A program made the position numbers and the translations under genes. A stretch of 64,000 bases of DNA from Rhizobium sp. Leaf306 (GTDB lineage Bacteria > Pseudomonadota > Alphaproteobacteria > Rhizobiales > Rhizobiaceae): assembly GCF_001423425.1 (NCBI RefSeq), contig NZ_LMNX01000001.1:1581853-1645852 (forward strand), given 5' to 3'. How positions within the stretch are numbered: the stretch's first letter is position 1; the number at the start of each line of letters is the position of its first letter. Of the stretch, positions 7,701-16,500 are shown piece after piece. Under the pieces are notes generated by a model. It worked only from the letters and a program-made list of their open reading frames with translations. It was not told where the DNA came from and ran no database searches.

Positions 7701-8935
7701 GCCGCGTAGCTTTCATCGGGGCCACCTTCGCATAAGGCCGCAGAGGCAAGCGCCGAGATGAAATGGAAGTCCACAAGCTGGATGTGGCCAATCGAAGCCC
7801 AAGTGAGGGTCGCAGCCTGCTCCATGGCATGCCTGGCCTTTTCGAAGTCGCCATAGACGAAAAACGCCTGCGCTTTCAGTATCCAGTAATAGCAGATATA
7901 CGTAGGGGTCTGCTCCGGCACGAAGCCGGACTCGAAATCGCGGGCGACGAAAAGCCCGTCATCGAAAATGTCGTCCGCTCGTCTGCCTTGGCGCATCACT
8001 TCGACGAACCTTCTCTGCGCGGTCAGAGGCAGCAGGTTCGCGTTGAAATCCGCCTTTACGACGAAGTCGGTGGACGTATCTATCTCGGCGGAGATTTCCG
8101 CAAGATCGTCGCCACGGGCGAGTCTATGAGTGACTATTCTCACGTAAGCATAGCAGAGGAAAGGAATGTCGTTGCTTCGGCTGCGCGCGGCTATGCAGGA
8201 TCTTGTCAACTCGATCACCGCGCCGATCGGGCGGGTCCAGATTGCCACCAGTTCAAGGAAGGTGATCGCCTTGGGCTCGTATTCCCAGAAGCCATATCGC
8301 GTCACGACGGTGAGAGCGAGTTCGCAGAAATTGAGACCGTCCTTATACCGACCAAAATGGTGACTGATGAAGAAGCCGAAAAGGACGAACGTTAAGACAC
8401 CCTCTTCGCTAATCCCGTGCTGCAGCGTGAGATCGACCATGTGGCATAGCGTGACGCCCAAAAGCCTTTCGTCGGTAAGAAACGCCGAGTTGCTCATCGA
8501 GGCGAGCACGCTCATCACCGCCTTCATGTCGGCTTCTTCCATGATCGGAAGATTGACGAGGTCCTCGACTTGGCGTCCGTCAAGTCTCGCCCACACGGCG
8601 ATCGCCTGGGCCTCGAGTTCGAGCTGGTCCGGGCGCTCGGGTATGACGATCCCGAATTCCTGAAGGCAAGCGAGCGCTACAGTCACGCTTTCGGGAACCT
8701 CGGATCGGCGAAGGTGGAGTTCGATCTGGAGGCAACAGGCTGCCGCCCTGTCGATCCTGTTCGCGGCCAGTTCCCAGAGAAGTTTAATATGCCCCTCGGT
8801 CGCTAACAGGCTTGAGGACGAAATGCTCGACTTGGCACTGTCTAGGGCTGCCGCGAAGCTTCCTGTGTCCAAAGCGTTAGCGCGGGACGCCGCAGAAACG
8901 CCCGCGAGTCCTATGGTTTCCTGTTCGGACGACAT
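4790..8935 (-). CDS. large PAS/GAF sensor histidine kinase with N-terminal helical region
   Basis: A 1381-residue cytoplasmic kinase. Residues 1-530 are helical and TPR-like with no kinase motif. A GAF domain follows (about 550-690), a PAS domain with HPDDRAE (about 715-840), a second GAF (about 850-1005), a second PAS starting SHTGSWAW (about 1020-1130), then HisKA with the phospho-acceptor in IAHEVNQPLTG (about 1165) and an ATPase domain with NLMLNAIEA, DNGPGIAEE and GMGMGLSICR. The helical-GAF-kinase order is that of the large trifunctional Ser/Thr kinase/ATPase/histidine kinases, but their first two modules are absent. The single-receiver protein at 12667-13041 is the nearest partner candidate. 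No signal peptide or membrane segment is visible. Confidence 0.88.
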   Translation of the reverse strand: MSSEQETIGLAGVSAASRANALDTGSFAAALDSAKSSISSSSLLATEGHIKLLWELAANRIDRAAACCLQIELHLRRSEVPESVTVALACLQEFGIVIPERPDQLELEAQAIAVWARLDGRQVEDLVNLPIMEEADMKAVMSVLASMSNSAFLTDERLLGVTLCHMVDLTLQHGISEEGVLTFVLFGFFISHHFGRYKDGLNFCELALTVVTRYGFWEYEPKAITFLELVAIWTRPIGAVIELTRSCIAARSRSNDIPFLCYAYVRIVTHRLARGDDLAEISAEIDTSTDFVVKADFNANLLPLTAQRRFVEVMRQGRRADDIFDDGLFVARDFESGFVPEQTPTYICYYWILKAQAFFVYGDFEKARHAMEQAATLTWASIGHIQLVDFHFISALASAALCEGGPDESYAAIVGNVDWLARWAATCPETFHGKQLLGLAEVARIDGQFRKAERLYEQSIELASRYGLLADEALAYETAGRFYRKRGAVQSAKDHFLKARDCYVRWGAVGKVEQLEGAYPEYYADPSAGQALAGACDPSGSWVSAVLELSQSLSATVDLGHLSETILKSSLEISGAEEALLLDLHDGEIRVGARAKKTVDGAAIDLNRSPGLNDVSCQSVMEAARTLKVIWADQAGNVRPALEDGKPPETATALYLPLVKRSRLTGVLLLRRAAESPNFDLECVAILQAVAPQAAIALENGRSFAELRHEKELLAESEQEFRMSNDTMPAMIWSADANGGDEWFNKEWYEYTGLTPSEASNGGWKYVFHPDDRAESAATWYRVVTKREMSGLEARLRRHDGEYRWFIVRAKPLCDSTGRIVRCYGSESDIDDLKRAEILLAGEKRSFEMIASGEPLGKILDSLCQTLTVLSDGAFVSIMLLDQDGGTLRPAGGYRLPEGFNEEVGGIPIGPETGSCGTAAFRREPVLVDDVETDPLWSDDRHIARRFDIRTCWSTPIMSARGSVFGTIAVYSDRRRTMGDRERQAIDRFTQLASFVMERKNSEEALMKSEALLAEGQRISHTGSWAWNIHSDKLQWSEEHGNIFGYRIAEVGGTLRDMLERMLPEEQAFLESSMRAAAVLKQDLQFEFQATLPNGVVKQLLCTGRMVLSETGDVIEYVGTTMDITERKRVEAELQKSAVHLREVQAELEHVARATSMGELAASIAHEVNQPLTGIVASGGAALRWLSRPTPDVTRAMVSLRNVVDDGRRASDIVTRIRKMFRKEMTTVERVSMRELISDVTILTRGELQKTRVAFKLDMPDYLPPVPADRVQLQQVFVNLMLNAIEAMTETTDRDRTLTIDARHDAEFITIGVNDNGPGIAEERVENIFRPFETTRENGMGMGLSICRTIVESHGGQMRLVQGRSPGCRFEFTLPLEAPEL

Positions 8936-9262
8936 CCGTTGGCTCTGTGACTGTGGCTCTCGATACTGATCTTTAGCTTATTCTTGTGGCACCTTTGCTG
9001 TCCCATGAACACCGTGCAAAATGGTTTCCGTCAAAAAAAGGCAGGAATGTTGGGGCGGCGGGTCGTCCCCCGTCGAGACCGCAGGCGAGGCGGATCCTCC
9101 AAGCACCCGTTGTTTTCCAATCCACGGACACTCCGAGACGCGAACCGACTGACATTGTCTTCATCAACCTGGAAGACGGCGCGCCAGGGCGTTTTCTGGC
9201 GCGAAACGCGAAGGATTGAACGGAACATAGGTCGGGATGAGCGATGCGATACGACCGTGTCG
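8936..9262. other. intergenic stretch, no recognised gene
   Basis: These 327 bases lie upstream of the kinase start and downstream of the nuclease stop, both on the minus strand. The kinase promoter should be here. I see no relic of a kinase or ATPase module that could once have been fused to the sensor. Confidence 0.5.
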
Positions 9263-10882
9263 TTATCGTCTGCTGTCCATCTCCTTCCAACGCGTCAGCG
9301 GAATTCCCCGCACGAGGCGGTCCTTCACCTTGTCGGGAGTTATGCCGTACCTGGCCGCCAGCTCTATGCATGCCCTGTTCCTACTCCGCCAGCGTTCACC
9401 TTCGAACGTGAACTGCTTCTTTGAGGTGGGACCGATCGGAGTAGACAGGGCTTCTTCGACCGACATCCCCGTCTTAAGACGGAATTGGTAGGTACCGCTG
9501 CCGATGCCGTATTCTGTCAGCGCCTGTCCAACGGACGGCCAAGTTCTTCCAAAAGCTTCGACGGGCTTGCCTTGCGCCCTCTCGATTATCGCCTTTCGCG
9601 TCATCCACGTCCAGTTCGTCGGTCCCCATGGCCCCTGCTCGTCAATCCTAGTGAGTCTCCCCTCCCCGGGGTTGCCAGTCACGTCAGCTTTGAAGCGTTC
9701 ATAGTCCAGCCAATCAGGATCAACTGCGTCGCCCTTGTCTCTTGCCCTCTTGAGTATCCCGAGGTGCTGCCGGAAGAGGAGCGATCCCGCCTCAGCATGC
9801 CTGCTATGCCGGCGAGCTTTCGATGGCAATGGCTTGTTCGCCCTGAAATGGCTTTCGATGACATGTTCCGGTAGCCCGGTTTCCTTTGATAGTACGCGAC
9901 GCATCAACGCAACAGACCGGAAGTGCCTGCCATCCCATTCCGCAGGTCTACCAACGTAGGAGCCGATCTGCCCTCCGGCTCTGGTGTTCAGCCCCTTGGG
10001 GTGGAGTGTCCCGAGAACAGCCATCCATTCGATTTCGCGCTCAGCAAGTCTCCCCTCCCCGCCCTCCACCACCTCAAGGACGTCTAATGCGAAGTTCCGC
10101 GGTTCTCCATCGCGCATGGCTTGGTGCAGCAGGCTGGCGCCGCCCTTAGCCGCCATCAGGAAATGCTGACCCAGGCGGATTTCAGGCCTATTCACGGTCA
10201 ACCCGACATATGCCTTGCCTGTCCTCCTATCCGTGATCCTGTAGATGTACCCCGGCGCGCCGTCTGACATGGGAGGCTCGGCGAGGATGTCGTCGATAGC
10301 CCATTTAGCTTTTAGCCTGGCATGCAACATTTCCCGTTCGCTGTAGCGGTCGATCGCCTTGAGAAAGGACGTGAATGCGGAGTACCCGCCCCGGTGATCG
10401 GGATACAACTCTCCGTCATATACGAACTTCTTTCGGCGGCCGCCGCCGTGGTCCGTGATCCAGTCCGCCTGGGTGGAAAAGGCGGCCTTGTCGAGTTGTT
10501 CCTGAGTGATCGGTATCGAACGTTTCTCGAGAGACTTCAACCTTGTGCGGAAAACCGAATAGGATTTGACATGCTCATGCGAAGCATACTTGGCGTAAAG
10601 TTCTTCAGCTTTTCGTCTCCCGTTCTCTGTTTCCATCCAGGTAACGCGCTTGCCGTATTTAGCCTGGAAGGCCGATGCATCCGTGTAGAAGATCTCATCA
10701 AGGACCTCATCTGAGAGGCTGCCTCCGTTGTGGATTAAGCGGTGCAGACGTCCAGAAACGGTTGACCAGCTGACAGGAGCCGACGGCACCAGAGAAACCA
10801 TGAGCTGGCGAAAACCCGAATAGGCAACGCCGCGGTACATGATCGGAAACGGAAGTTTCGCGTTATGCGAAGGACCGCGCAT
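9263..10882 (-). CDS. GIY-YIG domain protein with flanking repeat modules
   Basis: A 539-residue protein. The middle, about 205-300, is a GIY-YIG nuclease domain: GYIYRITDRRTGKAYVG, an R six residues on, and a Glu in REIEWM. Before and after it are short modules of a shared style, F-x-x-x-G-x-x-Y/W-x-S followed by a helix and a small RL-x-x-G turn. Examples are FPIMYRGVAYSGF near the start, FVYDGELYP before the nuclease, and VEAFGRTWPSVGQALTEYGI and FTFEGERWRSRNRACIELA near the end. They look like small DNA-binding repeats, as in homing-nuclease modules. ATG 10882 follows a GGGGG tract. No intron, phage or restriction gene is near, so its role is open. Confidence 0.75.
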   Translation of the reverse strand: MRGPSHNAKLPFPIMYRGVAYSGFRQLMVSLVPSAPVSWSTVSGRLHRLIHNGGSLSDEVLDEIFYTDASAFQAKYGKRVTWMETENGRRKAEELYAKYASHEHVKSYSVFRTRLKSLEKRSIPITQEQLDKAAFSTQADWITDHGGGRRKKFVYDGELYPDHRGGYSAFTSFLKAIDRYSEREMLHARLKAKWAIDDILAEPPMSDGAPGYIYRITDRRTGKAYVGLTVNRPEIRLGQHFLMAAKGGASLLHQAMRDGEPRNFALDVLEVVEGGEGRLAEREIEWMAVLGTLHPKGLNTRAGGQIGSYVGRPAEWDGRHFRSVALMRRVLSKETGLPEHVIESHFRANKPLPSKARRHSRHAEAGSLLFRQHLGILKRARDKGDAVDPDWLDYERFKADVTGNPGEGRLTRIDEQGPWGPTNWTWMTRKAIIERAQGKPVEAFGRTWPSVGQALTEYGIGSGTYQFRLKTGMSVEEALSTPIGPTSKKQFTFEGERWRSRNRACIELAARYGITPDKVKDRLVRGIPLTRWKEMDSRR

Positions 10883-11154
10883 GAAAGCCCCCGTTTTAGC
10901 AGTTGGAGAACTTCGGCCCACAGCCGACAACAACTCCTGATATCACTTTTCAAGTCACGAACTAGCGATACTTCAAAACGAAAATCGGCTCCGCGAATAT
11001 CAGATGTCTCGGGGAGGATCGAAGCGATCCTTTGCCGGGTTCTATTTGAAATGTCCACTTCCGCATGGACAAGGAAACCGTCCGCAAAGCGAAGCTTCGT
11101 TGTCCATGCGTCTCCGTCAGGCACCAACCGGATGCTTTTACCTGACTGCATATG

Positions 11155-11901
11155 TCATGATGCGAGTGGCACAAGGCGGGACGCCGACGCCTGTGCAAGA
11201 CGATCGACGGCTTCGTCGGTCGTCCAGAGCGCATTCGCAAACCAGCGGAAGTTTACGAGAGCGGCGAGGTAGGCATCGCCCTCCGGTAGCTTGCTCCCAG
11301 CGGTGGCGTCCCTGACCACCGCCACCTCGAAGCCCTTTTCGACAAAGTCGCGGAGGTGGGATTCAACGCAGAAGTTCGCGGCCATGCCAGCCAGGATGAC
11401 CTTGTCGATGCGCTTCTTGCGCAACTGGAAGACCACGTCATTGGTCTGGGGGCCGGCGATCTTGTGCGGCGAGCACACGATCGTCTTCCCGTCCTCGATG
11501 TATTCCTTATACTCGGGCATCCAGTCCGCACCGGAATTCTCGAAGCCCTCCAGAGACAGGGGATCACGGCGGTCGAACATCCGGAGCTTGTGCATCAGGG
11601 TTTCGCCTGTCGCGGCGAAATCCCAGCGATGGTCGAACGGGTAGTAGTAGTGAGGCGAGATGACAACCTCGATCCCGGCCTTTTTCGATGCCTCGAAGAG
11701 TTTGCCGATATTCTCGACGGTGTTGTGCTCGGTGATGCTCTCGCCGAACGCGCCCCAGCCAGCACCCTTCGAACTGAGGAAATCGATCTGGGGATCTGTG
11801 ATTACCAGCGCCGTCCGCGGGATATCGATGTCGACGTCGGTCTTGGGTAGCGCTGGGTTCTCCGGGTCGCGATAGGCGAGCGGGACGATTTTCTCCGGCA
11901 T
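11155..11901 (-). CDS. isochorismatase-family cysteine hydrolase
   Basis: A 248-residue hydrolase of the isochorismatase fold. The catalytic set is visible: Asp in ALVITDPQIDF, Lys in CSPHKIAG, and the nucleophile Cys in AGMAANFCVESHLRDF. Such enzymes split amide or vinyl-ether bonds (nicotinamide, carbamoyl compounds, isochorismate). ATG 11901 has AGGAA eight bases upstream; the frame extends further upstream but with no such site and unlike composition. It sits alone on the minus strand, between the nuclease-like gene and a long empty stretch. The substrate is unknown; the length fits the larger branch of the family. Confidence 0.88.
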   Translation of the reverse strand: MPEKIVPLAYRDPENPALPKTDVDIDIPRTALVITDPQIDFLSSKGAGWGAFGESITEHNTVENIGKLFEASKKAGIEVVISPHYYYPFDHRWDFAATGETLMHKLRMFDRRDPLSLEGFENSGADWMPEYKEYIEDGKTIVCSPHKIAGPQTNDVVFQLRKKRIDKVILAGMAANFCVESHLRDFVEKGFEVAVVRDATAGSKLPEGDAYLAALVNFRWFANALWTTDEAVDRLAQASASRLVPLAS

Positions 11902-12666
11902 TGGGGTTTTCCTCTCGGTTTGGGGCACCGCGGGTGTCGACTTACTCCCGCTGTCGCGCGGCCAGGCGGCTGGTGCCTCGGGATGTATCCGTGAAGGGAA
12001 CCGCTGGTCTTGTTTCGCGGACATACTGGCCGACGGTGCAAGACTGCGATTGTAACATCCAGTTTCCGCGAGACGCCGCTTTGGCCGGACGGTCCGCACG
12101 CAGCGAGCTACGCGGAACAATGGCTGAAGGGGCACCGGCATCGTTGCTGGGGCACTTATTGCGGGTATTCGTCACGAACGGTTGTCGCGCCCGCCCTGCC
12201 TCCCAAGACCAGTGTGATCCGGCCAAGAGACGGCAAGGCCGTTTGCGGCGACAGTTACGCTATAACGACGACGGGGTTCGCCGCATATGCAATTCAGGAT
12301 AGGTGAATATAACAATTAGCTGGTGTCGAGCGAAGGGGCGCGAGACTGCCATGCTGACGCCGCGGATCGCGAGCTTTCAAGACATCTTGCCCTACGTTCC
12401 CCGCCAACAGCTTTCGAGCCAGCTACGGCGTTGCTCTTTGCAGCGCAGGCCGCCGACCGATGAGTTGTGACAGGGGCACCCTGTGGACATCGTCAGAACG
12501 CTATCGGACCTTTCCGTCATTGCATCTTTGTCCCGCAAGGCTCTAGGAATCGTGCGATTTCGCCAGTGCCAAAGCAAGCATCTCGACAGCTGGCCCCACA
12601 GCAGCCGTCTCGACTTCAAGACGACCCGTATTCCTGTGAACGTCCGCTACCATGGCGTCGATGACC
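11902..12666. other. 765-base stretch without a recognised gene
   Basis: It lies behind the receiver protein and in front of the cysteine hydrolase. Open frames on both strands are short and have unlikely composition. I recognise no relic, RNA gene or strong hairpin. The hydrolase promoter should be at the left end. Confidence 0.5.
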
Positions 12667-13041
12667 TTACCGCCTCCCGGATACTCGGTCCTGCGCGTCT
12701 ATCACGCATCGTACGAGTTCGTCGGCGTCTATCGGCTTGTTAAGGAAATGGACCGCTCCGTTTTCGAGCGCCTTGGCCCTGGTGACGTCATCGTCCTGGG
12801 ACGTCACGAACACGATCGGGAGAGCACAATGCTGCCGCTTCAACTGCGACTGGAGCTCCAGCCCGCTCAACCCGGGCAGTCGCTGGTCCAGGATCAGACA
12901 CTCGACATTATTCTGGCAATTCGACGCCATGAATTCCTCCGCGGAGCCGAAAGCCCGCACTTCGTACCCATAGGACGACATCAGGTCCGCATAGGCGACC
13001 CGTACTCCGTCGTCGTCCTCCACTATGGCAATCGTTAGCAA
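12667..13041 (-). CDS. single-domain response regulator
   Basis: A receiver domain only, about 124 residues. The acidic pocket is in IAIVEDDDGVRV, the phospho-acceptor Asp in CLILDQRLPGLSGLELQ, the switch Thr in IVFVTSQDDD and the Lys in FLNKPI. This is the FixJ-like class, here with no output domain, so it signals through protein contact or acts as a phosphate sink. I place the start at TTG 13041, with GGAG eight bases upstream; the frame runs to 13107 but the extra residues are not receiver-like. The nearest kinase is the large one at 4790-8935. Pairing is inference. Confidence 0.85.
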   Translation of the reverse strand: MLTIAIVEDDDGVRVAYADLMSSYGYEVRAFGSAEEFMASNCQNNVECLILDQRLPGLSGLELQSQLKRQHCALPIVFVTSQDDDVTRAKALENGAVHFLNKPIDADELVRCVIDAQDRVSGRR

Positions 13042-13465
13042 ATCACGTGGCTCCGATGGCCTATCTCGGAAAAGCCGCGCAGGCTTTCCGGCATGGTTGT
13101 GACACAAAGCCTATCGGGATCTTCTGCCTCAACTGGCTTTCTCATAATGTCATTCAAGCGAATAGGGCCTCCCACCCGTGCGCGGTTCTCGCCGTAACCT
13201 CGCCCTGTTCGGAGCCCCGATCAGGCAACCATTGCTCCAAGCGTGAGTCCTGCGACGAGAACACGAACTCAGGAACCTTATCAGACGGCAATCACCCGTC
13301 CACCTACCTCTAGGTATAGAGCCGCGCGAAAACAATCGTTGTGCGCGATGATACAATAACGGCGGTGCCGTCCGTCATAACGTGCACTCAACGACAACTC
13401 ACCGAGGCCAAAAGCGTTTCGGAAAAAGCTGTGCGGCAAACGGCGCCGCCAAACGGGAGCCCGAC
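13042..13465. other. divergent intergenic region, no recognised gene
   Basis: These 424 bases separate the minus-strand receiver gene from the plus-strand aldo/keto reductase and must hold both promoters. Nothing else is recognisable. Confidence 0.5.
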
Positions 13466-14332
13466 ATGACAGACGCAGAGAAGACCATCGCATCAGTATC
13501 GGGTACATTCAAAATCGGCGATTTCGTCGTCAATCGGCTCGGTTTCGGCTCGATGCGACTGACGGGGCGCGGTGTCTGGGGGCCTCCGGCAGACCGCGAG
13601 CAGGCGCTAGCCACGTTGCGGCGCGCGCCGGAACTGGGTGTGAACTTCATCGACACTGCGGATTCGTACGGACCGGACGTGGCAGAAGAACTAATCGGTG
13701 AAGCTCTGGCCGGTCGTCACGACATCCTTGTCGCGACGAAGGCCGGACTTCGGCGTCCCGGCCCGGACCAGTGGATGCCCCACGGCCGACCGGAATACCT
13801 GATCGAACGCGCCAAGGGCAGCCTCAGGAAGCTCGGCGTCGAGCAGATCGGACTCTGGCAGCTGCATCGCATCGATCCGCGTGTCCCCATGCAGGACCAG
13901 TTTGCCGCAATCCGTCAGCTTCTCGACGAAGGAGTCATAGCCAACGCCGGCTTGAGCGAAGTCTCGATCTCCGACATCGAAGCCGCGTCCCGATACTTCA
14001 AGGTCGCAACGGTTCAGAACCGCTACAACCTGGTCGATCGCGGGAGCGAGGACGTTCTCGACTATTGCGAACGAAACGGTATCGGCTTCATTCCGTGGTT
14101 TCCGCTTGCTGCAGGCGACCTCGCGCGCCCGGGCGGCGTTCTCGACTCGCTCGCCAAGCGACACGGCGCGACGCCCGGCCAAATCGCTTTGGCTTGGATG
14201 CTCATGCGCAGCCCGGTCATGCTGCCCATACCCGGTACGTCCAAGGTCAATCACCTCGAGCAGAATGTAGCCGCCGCCCGTATCCGCCTGTCCGACGACG
14301 AATTCCAGGAGCTGGACCGAAGCGTCCGCTGA
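13466..14332 (+). CDS. aldo/keto reductase
   Basis: A 288-residue NADPH-dependent oxidoreductase of the aldo/keto reductase fold. The catalytic residues show as Asp and Tyr in [22 protein letters not shown] (split: [10 protein letters not shown]), Lys in VATKAG, and His in LWQLHRID. The C-terminal cofactor region has [15 protein letters not shown]. Such enzymes reduce aldehydes and ketones. ATG 13466 has GGGAG seven bases upstream; the frame starts earlier, at 13382, without a ribosome site. It opens a plus-strand group with an alpha/beta hydrolase, an unknown protein and an alcohol dehydrogenase, which suggests handling of a carbonyl or ester compound. Confidence 0.92.
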   Translation: MTDAEKTIASVSGTFKIGDFVVNRLGFGSMRLTGRGVWGPPADREQALATLRRAPELGVNFIDTADSYGPDVAEELIGEALAGRHDILVATKAGLRRPGPDQWMPHGRPEYLIERAKGSLRKLGVEQIGLWQLHRIDPRVPMQDQFAAIRQLLDEGVIANAGLSEVSISDIEAASRYFKVATVQNRYNLVDRGSEDVLDYCERNGIGFIPWFPLAAGDLARPGGVLDSLAKRHGATPGQIALAWMLMRSPVMLPIPGTSKVNHLEQNVAAARIRLSDDEFQELDRSVR

Positions 14333-14789
14333 TGGGTGCCATCGAACCGGAGCTCGAACGAAGCGGCGGGCATGTTACTCAGTTTCCGACACAGGTGCAC
14401 CATGATAATCGACTCCTCCATGTATCGCCGTCATGGGCTTCTGGGCTTTCAGCTTCGGAGCGAAGTCTATCGCGACGGCGCCCATCAGGCTACTTGGCCA
14501 GGGTGACAGTTCCGCCATTTCGGTGATCGCCCCAATCACCTTCGTGCTTGCAAACGTCTTTGTGCCAAGGCTAGCGCTGATGACAGTTTGGCTGCTCTTC
14601 TCCGGCAGAATGTACGGTCAGCCCGCCCCAGCGAATTAAGACCTGCGTCCCTCAGCGGGACGGGTCGCCGTCTCCCGATCCTTTAACCTGAACGACCGCG
14701 CCGGGCATGCATCGGCCTGTCAGTCGCTGCCTTGCGTCCGAATGAACCCCCCGTCCGGTCGCCTATTATCAAAACAATGAGGAACCGTA
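14333..14789. other. 457-base gap with one weak hydrophobic frame
   Basis: A 68-codon plus-strand frame from 14433 to 14639 encodes a hydrophobic stretch (FVLANVFVPRLALMTVWLLF) but has no ribosome site and no family I know. I do not call it a gene. It might be a remnant of a small membrane protein. A promoter for the hydrolase at 14790 may lie near the right end. Confidence 0.35.
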
Positions 14790-15620
14790 ATGAACGCTAC
14801 CCTAGAAACGGCAACAACCGAATATATCGACGTACCGGGAGCCAGGCTCGCCTACCGCCGGATCGGGCATCGGTCCGAAAGGAAACTCGTCCTTCTCCAG
14901 CATTTTACGGGAACCATGGATGCGTGGGATCCGGCCGTGGTGAACGCTCTCGGCGAGGTCAGCGAAGTGTTCGTGCTGGACAACGCCGGCGTCGGCGCTT
15001 CAAGCGGCACCACGCCCGGCAATATCGAGGAAATGGCGGACTACGCAGAGGCCTTTATCGCCGGACTCGACCTCGGCGAGGTCGATCTCCTCGGCTTTTC
15101 TCTCGGTGGCTTCCTCGCGCAGGTAATGGCCGCGCGGCGGCGCGTTGCGATCGGCCGGATGGTGATCGCGGGAAGCGCGCCGATGGGCGGCGAGGAACAT
15201 CTCCTCGAGGTCGTGGGGGCTGCCTTTGAGAAAAAGGCCCCGGACGTCCGCCTCCCGCTGTTTTTCACGCCGTCGGACAAGAGCCAGGCAGCGGGTCAGG
15301 CCTTCGTCGAAAGGACGCTTGCCCGCACTGCTAACCGCGATCCCGACCATGGGAATTCCGTCAGTGACCCGCAGGCGAAGGCCATCATCGAATGGTGTGC
15401 CCGACCGGATCCCGACCACCAGTCCCTGAAAGCCATCAATACGGCGACGCTTATCGTTCATGGAAGCGATGACACGATGTTCCCGTCGGACAACGCCTAC
15501 GTGATGTTTAAGAACATGCCGGACGCGACGCTTATTCTCTATCCCGACTCCGGCCATGGCGCGCTCTTCCAGCAGCCCGAGACGTTCGTGGCTCACGTCA
15601 GAACCTTCCTCGAACTCTGA
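14790..15620 (+). CDS. alpha/beta hydrolase
   Basis: A 276-residue alpha/beta hydrolase with an intact catalytic set: the nucleophile Ser in LLGFSLGGFLAQ (about residue 105), an acid in HGSDDTMFP (about 230) and the His in YPDSGHGALFQQ (about 253). HFTG near residue 40 forms the oxyanion region. The fold covers esterases, haloperoxidase-like and C-C bond hydrolases. GAGGA precedes the ATG. It is followed after 21 bases by the gene at 15642, so the two are likely cotranscribed. The substrate is not evident. Confidence 0.9.
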   Translation: MNATLETATTEYIDVPGARLAYRRIGHRSERKLVLLQHFTGTMDAWDPAVVNALGEVSEVFVLDNAGVGASSGTTPGNIEEMADYAEAFIAGLDLGEVDLLGFSLGGFLAQVMAARRRVAIGRMVIAGSAPMGGEEHLLEVVGAAFEKKAPDVRLPLFFTPSDKSQAAGQAFVERTLARTANRDPDHGNSVSDPQAKAIIEWCARPDPDHQSLKAINTATLIVHGSDDTMFPSDNAYVMFKNMPDATLILYPDSGHGALFQQPETFVAHVRTFLEL

Positions 15621-15641
15621 ACAGCAACAAAGGATGATGAA

Positions 15642-16361
15642 ATGAATTCGCTCGTTAGCAAGATCATCGACGCCCATGGTGGCCTCGAAACATGGAGACA
15701 GTTCTCTCTTCTCAAGGCTCGCCTTGTCCAGGGGGGCGCGTTATGGACGCTCAAGGGGCAGCCGACGACGCTTTCCGAGACCAACGTCACTGTGGATCTC
15801 GTGAAAGAATGGGCGTCCCACTCGCCCTTTGGCCCACAAGCAAAGGTATCGAGTTTCGAGCCCGGCAGGGTCGCTCTGAGCGATGCCCAGGGTAAGGTTC
15901 TCGAGGAACTTCGCAGTCCGCGCTCGTCTTTTGCGGGCCACTCGCTCGAAACGCCCTGGAGCGAACTCCAGTTGGCCTATTTCGCAGGTATCGCCATGTG
16001 GACGTACCTCAACATGCCGTTCTTGCTCGCCCACGCGGGTGTGGTCGTCGATGAGCTTCCGGACTGGTCGGAAAAAGGTGAAACCTGGCACAGACTCAAG
16101 GTCACGTTCCCGGCCGACATCGCGACCCACAGCACCGTTCAGACGATCTATTTCGGTGACGACGGTCTCCTCAAGCGCCATGATTACGACGTCGAGATCG
16201 CCGGAAACACTCCGGGCGCGCACTATATCGATGGCTACATCGAGGTTCAGGGTATCAAGATCCCGACCAGCCGTCGCATCTTCCCGAGACAGCCGGATGG
16301 CCAGTCGATGGCCGAGCCTCTGGTCGTCTCAATCGATCTGTACGACATCAAGCTTTCCTAG
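15642..16361 (+). CDS. conserved protein of unknown function
   Basis: A 239-residue protein I recognise only as a family without a known role. It begins NSLVSKIIDAHGGLETWRQF, a start seen in proteins with a lipocalin- or LolA-like beta fold in which a HGG-x-x-x-W helix precedes antiparallel strands. There is no signal peptide or membrane segment. AAGGA precedes the ATG. Placed between a hydrolase and an alcohol dehydrogenase, it may bind a hydrophobic substrate for them; that is a guess from context. Confidence 0.8.
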   Translation: MNSLVSKIIDAHGGLETWRQFSLLKARLVQGGALWTLKGQPTTLSETNVTVDLVKEWASHSPFGPQAKVSSFEPGRVALSDAQGKVLEELRSPRSSFAGHSLETPWSELQLAYFAGIAMWTYLNMPFLLAHAGVVVDELPDWSEKGETWHRLKVTFPADIATHSTVQTIYFGDDGLLKRHDYDVEIAGNTPGAHYIDGYIEVQGIKIPTSRRIFPRQPDGQSMAEPLVVSIDLYDIKLS

Positions 16362-16500
16362 TCGAACGACACTCCCCGGCGGCAAGCAGATGCAGCCGGG
16401 GAACCAGTCCTCCGCCCCGGGTTCGGCGGATACCCGATCTTACAAGAACCGCCGCTGACCAACTGCGAAAGCACATCGCGACCAGGCGAGGGAACACGAC

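Noticed and set aside
10735..11151. 138-codon minus-strand frame over the start of the GIY-YIG gene
   Set aside because: The first half has fair composition, but there is no ribosome site and the frame overlaps the better supported gene by nearly 150 bases.
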